NCBI GenBank assembly: GCA_902799355.1
Contig: CADCAG010000006.1
Location: 1-64,000, forward strand
Direction of reading: 5' to 3'
Source of the DNA: an uncultured Bacteroidales bacterium
GTDB lineage: Bacteria; Bacteroidota; Bacteroidia; Bacteroidales; Bacteroidaceae
DNA: 64,000 nt
The translations under genes and the position numbers were made by a program. The notes under the pieces were generated by a model. That model saw only the letters and a list, made by a program, of their open reading frames with translations, did no database searches and had not been told where the DNA came from. Positions 34,032 to 41,999 of the stretch are shown here, one piece after another (the stretch's first letter is position 1; each line of letters begins with the position of its first letter).

Positions 34032-36308
34032 TTAGCTATTAGGTTTGCGGTCACCAGGCTGTACAGCACCAGGCAGCGTTGCGTTGTAAGCGTCTGCCTC
34101 TTCCTGAGTGTAGTAATCAGAAGGATCACCTGTAATCGTTCTGGGAGTAGTTGCATCCCAAATGTCGAGTGTATCATTGTGATCCTCAATCTCTGTTACA
34201 GAATAACGGCTGAGTGATGCTACGTTCTTAACAGAAAGACCAGTAGCATCTCCGTTCAGCTCAAAGAGTGCAAACGTATTGCCATCAGTCAAATCTACAG
34301 CATTGACAACATACTGATGTCCTACAAAGCCTGCAACATCATTGGTTACCACCTCTACAGTGGTAGTAGTTGCTGTCTGAGCAATCACCTTAACAGTACC
34401 GTGATATAATGTTGTAGGATCAGCATCCATATATGCATCGAACGAATAGACCTCAAAGACGTCAACGGAAATACCAGTAGCGACATTCTCTGTAGAATAA
34501 AGTTCAAATGAAGCTCCACCTGTCAGATTCGCAGCATTGACAACATACTGCTGCCCTACTTGCTCTGGGTAGTTAGAATTGGTCAGGACTTCTACAGTTG
34601 TCTTTCCATCTGCCTGACCTACCACTCTTACAGTACCAGTACCCCAAGTACTTGCGGGATTGCCTGTTACATAAGAATTGAAGGCAAATACAGCATCCTG
34701 TCTAATGGTTGTTTCGTCCCAAATATCCAAGGTTGCATTATGAGCGTTAATCTCTGTTTCAGAATAGTGAGGTTTCTCATCGCCAACCTCAACAGCATCT
34801 GGCAGTTGTGAATTGTATTCTGCTGCCTCTTCTTCAGTATAGAAGTGGCTGGGATCATTGGGATCATAATTATATGGCAGGTCGATATCAGTACCCATTG
34901 TTTCTGGCCAGTCTGTTACAGAAGCGTCGAACTTCACGCTAGTCAGGCCTAAGTGCAGATTAATGGTATATACCTTGCCAGCCTCAAGTTTACTAATAGT
35001 CCCATTTTCAAAAGTAATCTTCTTCTCAATGGTGTTCTGTACGCTGCTACCACGTACGGCACCGTCTGACAGGAAGGTTGCCAAGTTGGGATCGTAGGTC
35101 TCCACATCGTAAACGATGGTCACATTCAACTCCTCGTCAGTTGGAATCACATAGATAGGATCTGTAAGATTTTGTGCTTCAAAGAGGTTGACAAGATCCT
35201 TGGTAACGCCAGTAGGAGCCTGAGTACCTGGATCTGTCGATACAACGACCAGAGCAGCATCCAGTGCATCCTTATCGTATGGATTGTTCTGAACAATTTT
35301 GCAATTCAGCGTAGCAGGAGTCTCCTTCTTAGCAATAGCATTCTCACGACCTTCCTTACCATCTGTACGACCGTCGTAGATAGTTACACAGCCACTGGCA
35401 ACAGGAGAGTCATTGGTCAGGTCAAACCACTGTGGTCCTTCACCCGCAGTAGCTCTGGAGTTCAGATTCAAGCGTCCTTTATCAGTGAAGCCCTCGAAGG
35501 TAATTGAGCGTACCCAGATACGAGTAAAAGCATCCACATTAGCAGCATTTGCAGGATCGTCCTGTCCATTTACTCTTTCGAAGTCGATGTCTGTATCAAT
35601 CTGAACGTTCACAGCAGCCAAAGCATGCTTAAAGTCGAAATTAATCAGAGAGCCAGTAGTTGGCTTAACCACGTCAATATAAGGCTCACCAGCAGCCACC
35701 TCATTGATAGCCTCTTCGTCAACAGTAGCTGTAAAGTCTTCCTTGGCAACACCCCAGCAGAGGTCAACTCGTTTGTCAGGATTCATATCAGCATAGTACT
35801 TGATATAAGGATCACCAGAAGCTGTATTGCTGGTCATGCCTACAATGCCAGAAGTAGGATTATCTTCCTTACCGACACGTCCTGTAGAAGGATTCACATT
35901 CACATAAGGAGCATAGGCAAAGAATGTCAGACGGTCCTGGCCCTCACTGGTAGCGTTTTTACCGTACTCATTCGGCCAGTACTTCAAAGGAGAATAAGTC
36001 CACTGTGTACCATTGTAAGCCACATTTTGGTTGTACATGAAGTTAGGCTTAGAGGTCTCACTATACGACTCACTGTCAGAATAGTAAGCAAACACACCGA
36101 AACCAACTTGCGCATTCTGCAAAACTTCGTTCGTCAACGTACCAGCAGTACCGGCACGTGTCACGCCACGATTCACATAAGCGCTGAAGTTCACTGCCGA
36201 GTCATCCAGCTGCGGAGCGGTTGTTGGGCTCTCTGACAGGTCATTGCTGGAGCAGGCAGTAAACAAGGCTGCAGCAGCTACGAGCATGAAATAAAACTTC
36301 TGTTTCAT
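34032..36308 (-). CDS. Long fimbrillin with mirror-ordered C-terminal modules
   Basis: A 758-residue Mfa-like fimbrillin; lipoprotein signal ALFTACS, Arg site in RGVTRAGT (about 52). Residues to about 470 form an ordinary fimbrillin ending LEAGKVYTINLHLGLTSVKF and DASVTDW. A roughly 280-residue extension follows with modules in mirror order: A (YTEEEAAEYNSQLPDAVEVG), B (YSETEINAHNATLDIWDETT), C1 (GTVRVVGQADGKTTVEVL...), C2 (GTVKVIAQTATTTTVEVV...), B' (YSVTEIEDHNDTLDIWDATT), A' (YTQEEADAYNATLPGAVQPG). It may be the tip or adhesin subunit. First fimbrillin of operon 1. Confidence 0.85.
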   Translation of the reverse strand: MKQKFYFMLVAAAALFTACSSNDLSESPTTAPQLDDSAVNFSAYVNRGVTRAGTAGTLTNEVLQNAQVGFGVFAYYSDSESYSETSKPNFMYNQNVAYNGTQWTYSPLKYWPNEYGKNATSEGQDRLTFFAYAPYVNVNPSTGRVGKEDNPTSGIVGMTSNTASGDPYIKYYADMNPDKRVDLCWGVAKEDFTATVDEEAINEVAAGEPYIDVVKPTTGSLINFDFKHALAAVNVQIDTDIDFERVNGQDDPANAANVDAFTRIWVRSITFEGFTDKGRLNLNSRATAGEGPQWFDLTNDSPVASGCVTIYDGRTDGKEGRENAIAKKETPATLNCKIVQNNPYDKDALDAALVVVSTDPGTQAPTGVTKDLVNLFEAQNLTDPIYVIPTDEELNVTIVYDVETYDPNLATFLSDGAVRGSSVQNTIEKKITFENGTISKLEAGKVYTINLHLGLTSVKFDASVTDWPETMGTDIDLPYNYDPNDPSHFYTEEEAAEYNSQLPDAVEVGDEKPHYSETEINAHNATLDIWDETTIRQDAVFAFNSYVTGNPASTWGTGTVRVVGQADGKTTVEVLTNSNYPEQVGQQYVVNAANLTGGASFELYSTENVATGISVDVFEVYSFDAYMDADPTTLYHGTVKVIAQTATTTTVEVVTNDVAGFVGHQYVVNAVDLTDGNTFALFELNGDATGLSVKNVASLSRYSVTEIEDHNDTLDIWDATTPRTITGDPSDYYTQEEADAYNATLPGAVQPGDRKPNS

Positions 36309-36365
36309 AGATTCTTGTTTTAATTGTTAGTAATAAATTTTTATCTCGTTATTTTTTTTGCGTTA

Positions 36366-37526
36366 TTAGAACGTCGTATCAGAGTGTCCACCCTCTTCCC
36401 AGTCCGACACGTCAGCATCGAAACCAGTCTTACCGTCACCCTCTACCTCCGGCAGGTCCGGACAGTCAGGATGGGTACTGGGTATACGTACCACAATGAG
36501 GCGCTGTTCTTCGTAAACAGTGATATCTTCATCGTCTAAATCGTAGTGGTAGTCCACCACGGTCTTGTTATCACGCAACAGGAAGCTGAGGTTCAGTCTC
36601 AGCAGTTTGTCATAGGCCGGAGCCTCACTTGCAGGCTGCATAGAACCTCCACGGGCATAGATGGGTGATGCAGGCATCTCCAGGTCGGGCAGTCCGATAC
36701 AGGACTGTTCGCTGGTGATATAGCCTTCCACATCGGGAGTATTCACCTTCCAGCTATCCAGGATTTGCAGACAGCGGCTGGAGGTAGGACGGTTCTCTGC
36801 CAGCCAGTAGCCGTCAGCCAGACCTGCCACACTGCCACGCACGGTGTAAAGGCGGTCAATGCCCTTCACATGGACGATGGCGCGTATCTTCCACATCCTC
36901 GGCGACGGCTGGGCATAGATGGTCTGTATCTCTGCCTCATCGGGTTGCTTGTCGCGGTCTTCATAAGGGATATAGTCGTCGTCATTGCCTGACAGCACTT
37001 CAACATTCTCCAATGTAGCGATATTGATGTTCTCCGGGCTGGCAGAGACCATGAAGGCCTCACTGCCTGCTGACAGGAGAGGAATATCCGTCATACCCTC
37101 AGGAACAGCGTCACGGCCCACCACGGGCAGGTCCGTTCTGGGCTGGTCGGCAGCGGGGTTCAGCAACAGCAGGGCCGTCTCTGGCATGTTCATATCAACA
37201 AAACTCATGTGGCCGTACTCTGCTGGTGAATAGTCGAAGATGATGCCGGTATAGTTGCCACGGGCCACACCTATCCAGCTGTGGGTCACCGCTGCCGTCG
37301 TCTCATGGCGGTTGTAGCCGCTATGGTCGTTGCGGATGAACCACCACGTCATACCGCCAGGCTTCTGGGTTGCCAGCGACCAGTCGGTAATCAGCTCAAT
37401 CTGCTTCGGGGGCTCGCTAACGACATACAGGTCGCGGCGGCATCCCGTGAGGAACACCTGCACCAGTGCCATGAGCGAGAGTACGCACAGACTGGCTATG
37501 CTGCTATGTCGTTGTCTATTTTCCAT
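36366..37526 (-). CDS. DUF5119 family lipoprotein of fimbrial operon 1
   Basis: A 386-residue lipoprotein (signal VQVFLTGC) beginning RRDLYVVSEPPKQIELITDW, then PGGMTWWFIRND, which is the pattern of DUF5119 proteins found in Bacteroides and Prevotella fimbrial clusters. These resemble FimB/Mfa2-type anchor components that hold the pilus at the outer membrane and limit its length (inference by analogy). It overlaps the upstream DUF3575/OmpA gene by 11 nt and precedes the long fimbrillin by 57 nt. Confidence 0.75.
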   Translation of the reverse strand: MENRQRHSSIASLCVLSLMALVQVFLTGCRRDLYVVSEPPKQIELITDWSLATQKPGGMTWWFIRNDHSGYNRHETTAAVTHSWIGVARGNYTGIIFDYSPAEYGHMSFVDMNMPETALLLLNPAADQPRTDLPVVGRDAVPEGMTDIPLLSAGSEAFMVSASPENINIATLENVEVLSGNDDDYIPYEDRDKQPDEAEIQTIYAQPSPRMWKIRAIVHVKGIDRLYTVRGSVAGLADGYWLAENRPTSSRCLQILDSWKVNTPDVEGYITSEQSCIGLPDLEMPASPIYARGGSMQPASEAPAYDKLLRLNLSFLLRDNKTVVDYHYDLDDEDITVYEEQRLIVVRIPSTHPDCPDLPEVEGDGKTGFDADVSDWEEGGHSDTTF

Positions 37527-38904
37527 TCAGTTTCATGGGTTTAATATGGAAGGGCCATGCATTAAACATATACGATAGGGTCACACCAGCGTGGCAGATG
37601 CCCGGCCACAGCAGGGTGCCGTTCTCTTTCCACACCAGGTGGTCGTCATGCTCTTCAAGGTGGTTGTCGGGATATATCGAGCTGCCATAATACTGGCGGT
37701 ACTTGCTGGACAGAATACCCACGCCGACGCTGGCATCCAGTGCCCAGTGCTCGTTCCAGCGATACTGGTAGCCGATATTGAAATACAGGTTGATATACTC
37801 GCCCTGATAGCCCTTGCTTTTCTGTAGTTCCAGGTCATATTTACCTGTTGCCAGTCCCGCACCGATATGGAAGCCGTGCAGCATGGGGTGCATGGTTCTG
37901 TCACCCAGCCAGTAGCGAATCTCTGCGCCGAGGTTGAACAGCTGCTGAGCACGGGTATTGTTGGCCCAGACGAACCACGGGAAGATCATCTCCACCTCCA
38001 GGCTCCACTGGTTGCCGTGCCACAACGGGATTTCGCACTCAATGTTCGGGGCACCGAAAGCCCAGAACAGCAGGTTGGACTTGACAGCCCATGCCGGATA
38101 CTGCACCATGATGGCCGTCACGCTGTCGCGGCGGTTCACCTTGACCTTATGGCTATAGGGTTTCGTACTATATAAAGTATCGCGCGCGTAGGCGGAGACT
38201 ACAGGCTGCTTGCTTACCATCACCACGGTGTCGCGCTGGACAACGGTATCTGTCCTACCCTCGTAGCTGAGCACGGCATTGGCTCCGGTACGCAGCTGTG
38301 CCAAGTAAGGTTCCAGCTGTTTCCATACCCTACCGTTCTGCAATTTGCGAAGTTTGTTCTCACGTGGGTCGCGCTGGTTCTCGTTGGCAGAGGCAGGTTC
38401 AGCGATGATGCGTAGCACGTCATTCTTCCACGACTCGTTGCTGGCCATCACCAGGTCGTAGAGTCCGTCCCAGCGTGCTCCCTCGTTGTGTATCACAATG
38501 TTATGGATACCCTGCCCTAGCCGTTGACGAATCAGGTGGCGCACAGCACGGCCACGGTTCTCCGCCAGCCATTTGTTACGTGAAGGAATGCCTTCAGGCG
38601 AAGCACCAGAGTAGATATCCAGTCGTAGATTGGGTATGATTCTGTCACCAAAATTCGCACGGAACGCCTGCTCAAACGAGTTCCAGCGTTCCGCATTACC
38701 CATGTAGCTCATATCCACCGTCACACTGCCTGCCGGAAACAGGATATTCAGCTCGGCAGACTTGGGTTCATTGGTTTGTGCGGTAAGGGTGATTGAAGGA
38801 AACAACAAAAGGAGCACAAACACCGGCAACACGTCTATATGGGCCAATGTTTGATATAGTGTATATATTGCACCTTTCTTCTTTTTGGTTAATTCTTCCT
38901 TCAA
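37516..38904 (-). CDS. DUF3575 / OmpA-like protein heading fimbrial operon 1
   Basis: About 462 residues. After a hydrophobic segment (LPVFVLLLLFPSITLTAQ), residues about 60-200 form an OmpA-like region (ELNILFPAGSVTVDMSYMG, LDIYSGASPEGIPSRNKWLA, ENRGRAVRHLIRQRL), and the second half is a DUF3575 barrel (YPAWAVKSNLLFWAFGAPNI, MFNAWPFHIKP). Such proteins precede fimbrillins in several Bacteroidales loci and are thought to assist assembly at the outer membrane. The start is uncertain: no ATG occurs before the signal region. TTG at 38904 lies 20 nt behind the expected transcription start; GTG at 38832 is an alternative. The upstream codons overlap the promoter and are excluded. Confidence 0.7.
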   Translation of the reverse strand: MKEELTKKKKGAIYTLYQTLAHIDVLPVFVLLLLFPSITLTAQTNEPKSAELNILFPAGSVTVDMSYMGNAERWNSFEQAFRANFGDRIIPNLRLDIYSGASPEGIPSRNKWLAENRGRAVRHLIRQRLGQGIHNIVIHNEGARWDGLYDLVMASNESWKNDVLRIIAEPASANENQRDPRENKLRKLQNGRVWKQLEPYLAQLRTGANAVLSYEGRTDTVVQRDTVVMVSKQPVVSAYARDTLYSTKPYSHKVKVNRRDSVTAIMVQYPAWAVKSNLLFWAFGAPNIECEIPLWHGNQWSLEVEMIFPWFVWANNTRAQQLFNLGAEIRYWLGDRTMHPMLHGFHIGAGLATGKYDLELQKSKGYQGEYINLYFNIGYQYRWNEHWALDASVGVGILSSKYRQYYGSSIYPDNHLEEHDDHLVWKENGTLLWPGICHAGVTLSYMFNAWPFHIKPMKLNGK

Positions 38905-38931
38905 ATTGTTAGCTTTAGGGATTAGTTCATG

Positions 38932-38963
38932 CAAATATAGACAATAATACGTCAAAAATCAAA
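38932..38963 (-). promoter_or_regulatory. Promoter of fimbrial operon 1
   Basis: Minus-strand TTTG (38960-38963), 20-nt spacer, TATATTTG (38932-38939), followed by CATG. Full consensus; expected transcription start near 38925. Confidence 0.8.
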
Positions 38964-39307
38964 ACTTTTCATAATTATTTAGATTTCTTTAACACTTAGC
39001 ACGCTATTGGGAATATATGGTTCTCGCAGATTTTTATAAAAAAAAACAGGAAAAACTCTTTTTGATGTTTGTAGCTCCTTCCAGAGCTCTTGTGCTACGT
39101 GCTATGCCTTTGTCTTTAAGAGTAAACTCTTACGCCAAAGCATAGCCCTTATCACATAACTATCGTTATTACAAACATCCAAAAGCAAAAACATCGGTTC
39201 TGCGAACCTAAAAAACCGTTGCACAGCAATAATCTTCAAAGTCTTTGATTTATACATTAATTACCACAAATTATCCGTTAATTCTCATTAATTATTAATG
39301 ATAATTC

Positions 39308-39334
39308 GCAACGCCACACTCTCAATAAAGAGAG
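39308..39334. repeat. GCAACGCCACACT motif with stem-loop, copy 1
   Basis: The 13-mer GCAACGCCACACT (39308-39320) runs into a stem CTCTC/GAGAG (39319-39323, 39330-39334). The same 13-mer with a different stem-loop occurs at 41519-41549. Confidence 0.55.
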
Positions 39335-39614
39335 AATTATATGATCGATTAATGGCAATTATATGTTTAACAAAACAGTATCTTCCCAAATAGTGATTTC
39401 TATGGTTATATTTGTTTTTTAGATTTCGAAGAAATCGGTGTTTTTGCTCACGAAGTATGTGATGGCTCTGTAAGAGTCAAAGATGAGAGGTAGATATTTT
39501 TATCTGGGTGCTTGCACACAAGGGAAAATAGATACCTTTCATCTTGTAAGGACTGAAAGTCCGACACATACTGAAGTGAGAGTTTTTATTGTTTTTGTAA
39601 AAGGTCATTCACTT

Positions 39615-39859
39615 AACACTTCCCCCGAGCCGTCTGGAATGCCGATGCTGAAAGGGACAGAAAGAGGGGAAGTGTTTGTCAAACACTTCCCCAACACTTA
39701 GTAAACACTTACCCACTTCGGAGGGTCTTTGGCTGAGTCTTTTTCAAGACTACATACAAGGGTAAGTGTTGGGGAGGTGTAGGGTAAGTGTTGGAGCAAC
39801 ACTTACCCTAGCCCACCCCCTTTCTACACTAGCATTTCAAGCGATTGCGGGGAAGTGTT
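39615..39859. repeat. Array of AAGTGTT/AACACTT motifs and perfect palindromes
   Basis: Eight or nine heptamers in both orientations (39615, 39670, 39682, 39693, 39704, 39764, 39786, 39798, 39853). Two pairs form perfect palindromes: 39666-39692 (13-bp arms, 1-nt centre) and 39781-39809 (13-bp arms, 3-nt centre). Flanks are C- or G-rich (CCCC, GGGG, ACCC). Not coding. Confidence 0.75.
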
Positions 39860-39906
39860 ACATTTTTCTTGTTTCGCTCTATTTTGGCAACTTTTCGGCA
39901 AAAATA

Positions 39907-40020
39907 GGCTGTACCCAGACGCTACTTAGCTGTAGCCACGTGCGAGACAGCTGTATTTGCATACTAAATACAGCTAAGCCAGCGCTGGCTCAGTTGTTCC
40001 TGTCGCTGGCTTAGTTGTAT
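39907..40020. repeat. 21-nt-periodic repeat with AGCTGTA core, second site
   Basis: Units start GGCTGTA (39907), AGCTGTA (39928) and AGCTGTA (39949), then turn over into TACAGCT and two CGCTGGCTYAGTTGT units 21 nt apart (39983 and 40004). A perfect AGCCAGCGCTGGCT palindrome lies at 39977-39990. The same core and period occur at 1289-1358. Confidence 0.7.
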
Positions 40021-40024
40021 ACTG

Positions 40025-41368
40025 TCAATCACTAACTTCTATTTCAGGCTCCTCTGTATAGCCATCGAGATGACCAGTCATCTGACCACGGGTCTGATCC
40101 ATGAAGAAGATGTTGCCACCGATAGAGACCTTGATGGTATATGATTTTCCACTCTTCCATCCACCTACATCATTGGGATCACTGGGGTCTGCGTCTGGAG
40201 CAGGCACTTCTATCGGCTGCACTGTCGTGTATTTATTTCCATAATCATCAGCCAGATATACTTCCAGCTTAATAGTAGACTTTGAGTGAGACTTATAAAC
40301 TGGTGCTATCATAATGCAGTCACCCACGTCAGTATAGCCATTGGTATCTACAATATATTTGTACTGCCCATTCACTTTCGCGCCAATGCTGGAATCATCA
40401 GCTTCGCGTAGCCAGTAATGCCCGTTAACCACACATGCCTCCGTTGGCGTACCGTTAACATTAATTGTTTTTTTCGGCAAATCATCCTTCAGAGAAGCTG
40501 GCATGTAATCACTATAATTCGTAACGAAATCATAGCTGTACCAATTGTTGATAAGATTACCGTTATCATACTTGGCTAACGCCACTTTCATGATATTGGG
40601 GAAATCTGAGAAACAAATGTTGTCTACGTGCAATGGACGCTCACAGTCACTGCTCAGTTTCACTTTGAATTTCAAGCGACTGGTCAAATGTCTGAAGTTA
40701 TAATACGGCTTATGTTCAGGAAGGATATTATCTACACCGATGGTTTCAAAATACTGCTGGCTATAGGCCTTCGCAGCTGTTTCGGCATCAATACTTACTC
40801 GCGGACCGTCTGCAAAAGCAGCAAACACATCATCGTTACCATCTATAGGGATATATGTCGCTATGGCTGCTGATGTCTTGGCGATATATTCCGTTCTGGG
40901 ATGATAAGCAGCAAACTTATACGCATACCAATCCTTTCTAGGATAGTAGTGTTTCTCATTGGGATTATCCCATACTATATAGCCCTCATTATTCGCAGTC
41001 GGCTCAATATGGGCACTCACGTTTTCCAGCCAAAGACTAAGGATTTTGCCCAAAGCGGTACTCGAACCCGACATTTGAGGATCATCTGCTGCATTATTGA
41101 TTTTTCTTGCAGCAATACAATAGATTCCCATCGTACCTGAGCTGAATGAACCGTTAATATTAGCAGAGCCACGGGTCAGTTCGACAGTAGCACTACCAGT
41201 GATATCTGCAAACTCAATGGGGATATTACCCATCAGGTCTTCACGGGTTACGTTCTCCTCGTCAACAGCCTCTTCGCCTGCCACTTTCTGCGTCAGCAAC
41301 TCGTCGTTGCTTGAGCAAGCAGCGAACATCACGGCCGTCATTCCTATGATAAACAGATACTTTTTCAT
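40025..41368 (-). CDS. Fimbrillin family lipoprotein, single gene
   Basis: A 447-residue lipoprotein (signal AVMFAACSS) with a candidate Arg maturation site in VELTRGSA. It carries fimbrillin-type blocks: DWYAYKFAAYHPRTEY, PYYNFRHLTSRLKFKVKL and the closing WKSGKSYTIKVSIGGNIFF. The C-terminus then extends to TEEPEIEVSD. The ATG at 41368 is chosen because it gives a compact lipoprotein signal; the upstream in-frame extension covers the promoter. It is not next to DUF3575 or DUF5119 genes, so it is a solitary pilin-like gene between the two fimbrial operons, with its own promoter 41402-41433 that is overlapped by a palindrome. Confidence 0.8.
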   Translation of the reverse strand: MKKYLFIIGMTAVMFAACSSNDELLTQKVAGEEAVDEENVTREDLMGNIPIEFADITGSATVELTRGSANINGSFSSGTMGIYCIAARKINNAADDPQMSGSSTALGKILSLWLENVSAHIEPTANNEGYIVWDNPNEKHYYPRKDWYAYKFAAYHPRTEYIAKTSAAIATYIPIDGNDDVFAAFADGPRVSIDAETAAKAYSQQYFETIGVDNILPEHKPYYNFRHLTSRLKFKVKLSSDCERPLHVDNICFSDFPNIMKVALAKYDNGNLINNWYSYDFVTNYSDYMPASLKDDLPKKTINVNGTPTEACVVNGHYWLREADDSSIGAKVNGQYKYIVDTNGYTDVGDCIMIAPVYKSHSKSTIKLEVYLADDYGNKYTTVQPIEVPAPDADPSDPNDVGGWKSGKSYTIKVSIGGNIFFMDQTRGQMTGHLDGYTEEPEIEVSD

Positions 41369-41401
41369 ATCATTCACAATTAGCAATAATACTCTCGGGG
41401 G

Positions 41402-41433
41402 CAAAGATACGAAATAAAAATGAAACTTCCAAA
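41402..41433 (-). promoter_or_regulatory. Promoter of the solitary fimbrillin
   Basis: Minus-strand TTTG (41430-41433), 20-nt spacer, TATCTTTG (41402-41409). The -33 box lies within a perfect palindrome CTTCCAAA-TAT-TTTGGAAG (41426-41444), a possible operator. Confidence 0.75.
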
Positions 41434-41444
41434 TATTTTGGAAG
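41426..41444. promoter_or_regulatory. Palindrome overlapping a -33 element
   Basis: Perfect 8-bp arms with a 3-nt centre, covering the -33 box of the solitary fimbrillin promoter. Part of the same sequence (ACTTCCAAAT) covers the -33 box of the small gene at 41817, suggesting a shared regulator or simply shared promoter context. Confidence 0.45.
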
Positions 41445-41518
41445 AAAAATAAACTATTATACTACTTTAGTAGTATGGGTGCGGAAACAGAGGTTTTATG
41501 TCTAAGGAGGAAAGGATT

Positions 41519-41549
41519 GCAACGCCACACTTCTACCTTTAGGTGGAAG
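41519..41549. repeat. GCAACGCCACACT motif with stem-loop, copy 2
   Basis: The 13-mer at 41519-41531 continues into a stem CTTCTACC/GGTGGAAG (41530-41549, one G-T pair, loop TTTA). Copy 1 is at 39308-39334. A separate perfect stem ATACTACT/AGTAGTAT lies at 41459-41476. Confidence 0.55.
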
Positions 41550-41637
41550 AATAAAAGGAGGGCTGCGCCTCAGGCCCTGGAAACTTATTCGGATTCCTTG
41601 ACATCCATATCGAATGCAATAGCAAACATACTCGATA

Positions 41638-41817
41638 CTATAAAGCGACAAAGAAACGGCTCTGGCCGAAAAAGATTCGTCCAAGTTTATCTTTAATTGA
41701 AATCACAACGCCCATAAAAGGGTTATGTTCAACATCAATAACCTCTCCATCAATCCAGTCTGACTGAGCTGTCAGCTGTGGACTTACTTTCATCTTATCA
41801 CCTACTTTGGGTTCCAT
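41638..41817 (-). CDS. Small conserved-looking protein, 59 residues
   Basis: Starts MEPKVGDKMKVSPQLTAQSD, continues WIDGEVIDVEHNPFMGVVIS and ends GRIFFGQSRFFVAL. No signal peptide. The composition (SH3-like small beta strands, GEVIDVEHNPFMGVV) suggests a small beta-barrel fold; similar small proteins of unknown function occur in Bacteroidales, as far as I recall. It is shorter than 60 codons plus stop and easily missed, but has a full consensus promoter (41846-41877), an ATG 29 nt from the -7 box and normal codon use. Confidence 0.65.
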   Translation of the reverse strand: MEPKVGDKMKVSPQLTAQSDWIDGEVIDVEHNPFMGVVISIKDKLGRIFFGQSRFFVAL

Positions 41818-41845
41818 AATCGATCCTTTCTTTGTTTCTACGCTG

Positions 41846-41877
41846 CAAAGATAAGTATTATTTTCTTAACTTCCAAA
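41846..41877 (-). promoter_or_regulatory. Promoter of the 59-residue protein gene
   Basis: Minus-strand TTTG (41874-41877), 20-nt spacer, TATCTTTG (41846-41853). Full consensus. Confidence 0.75.
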
Positions 41878-41901
41878 TTTCAAGCGAAGAAAGTAGAAAA
41901 G

Positions 41902-41937
41902 ACTGAGGGTGCAAAGTTCAGTACTTGCACCCTCAGT
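41902..41937 (-). terminator. Terminator of fimbrial operon 2
   Basis: Perfect 13-bp stem ACTGAGGGTGCAA/TTGCACCCTCAGT with a 10-nt loop, followed on the minus strand by TCTTTTC. It lies about 60 nt after the stop of the fimbrillin at 42000. Confidence 0.9.
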
Positions 41938-41999
41938 TCTTTTAGGGATTTATACTCTTAACACATGGGGATGTCCCAGTGTTTCAAGCAATCAGAGAA

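Larger units (their letters stand above)
38905..40024. other. 1.1-kb non-coding region rich in palindromes and short repeats
   Basis: No supported gene. Contents from left: promoter 38932-38963; an imperfect GCTATGC...GCATAGC hairpin around TAAGAGTAAACTCTTA (about 39099-39145); a GGTTC/GAACC hairpin near 39195; GCAACGCCACACT plus stem-loop (39308-39334); an array of AAGTGTT/AACACTT motifs with two perfect 13-bp palindromes (39615-39859); a 21-nt-periodic AGCTGTA array (39907-40020). A 72-codon frame at 39483-39701 runs through the motif array and was not accepted. Confidence 0.7.

Noticed and set aside
39483-39701. 72-codon open frame in the repeat-rich gap
   Set aside because: Runs through the AAGTGTT array, has no promoter match or family resemblance; most likely chance.
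39615-40020. CRISPR array
   Set aside because: The repeats are 7-mers and 21-nt units without unique spacers of constant length, and no cas gene is present.
38964-40024. Invertible promoter for the fimbrial operon
   Set aside because: No pair of inverted repeats brackets the promoter at 38932-38963, and no site-specific recombinase gene is nearby.
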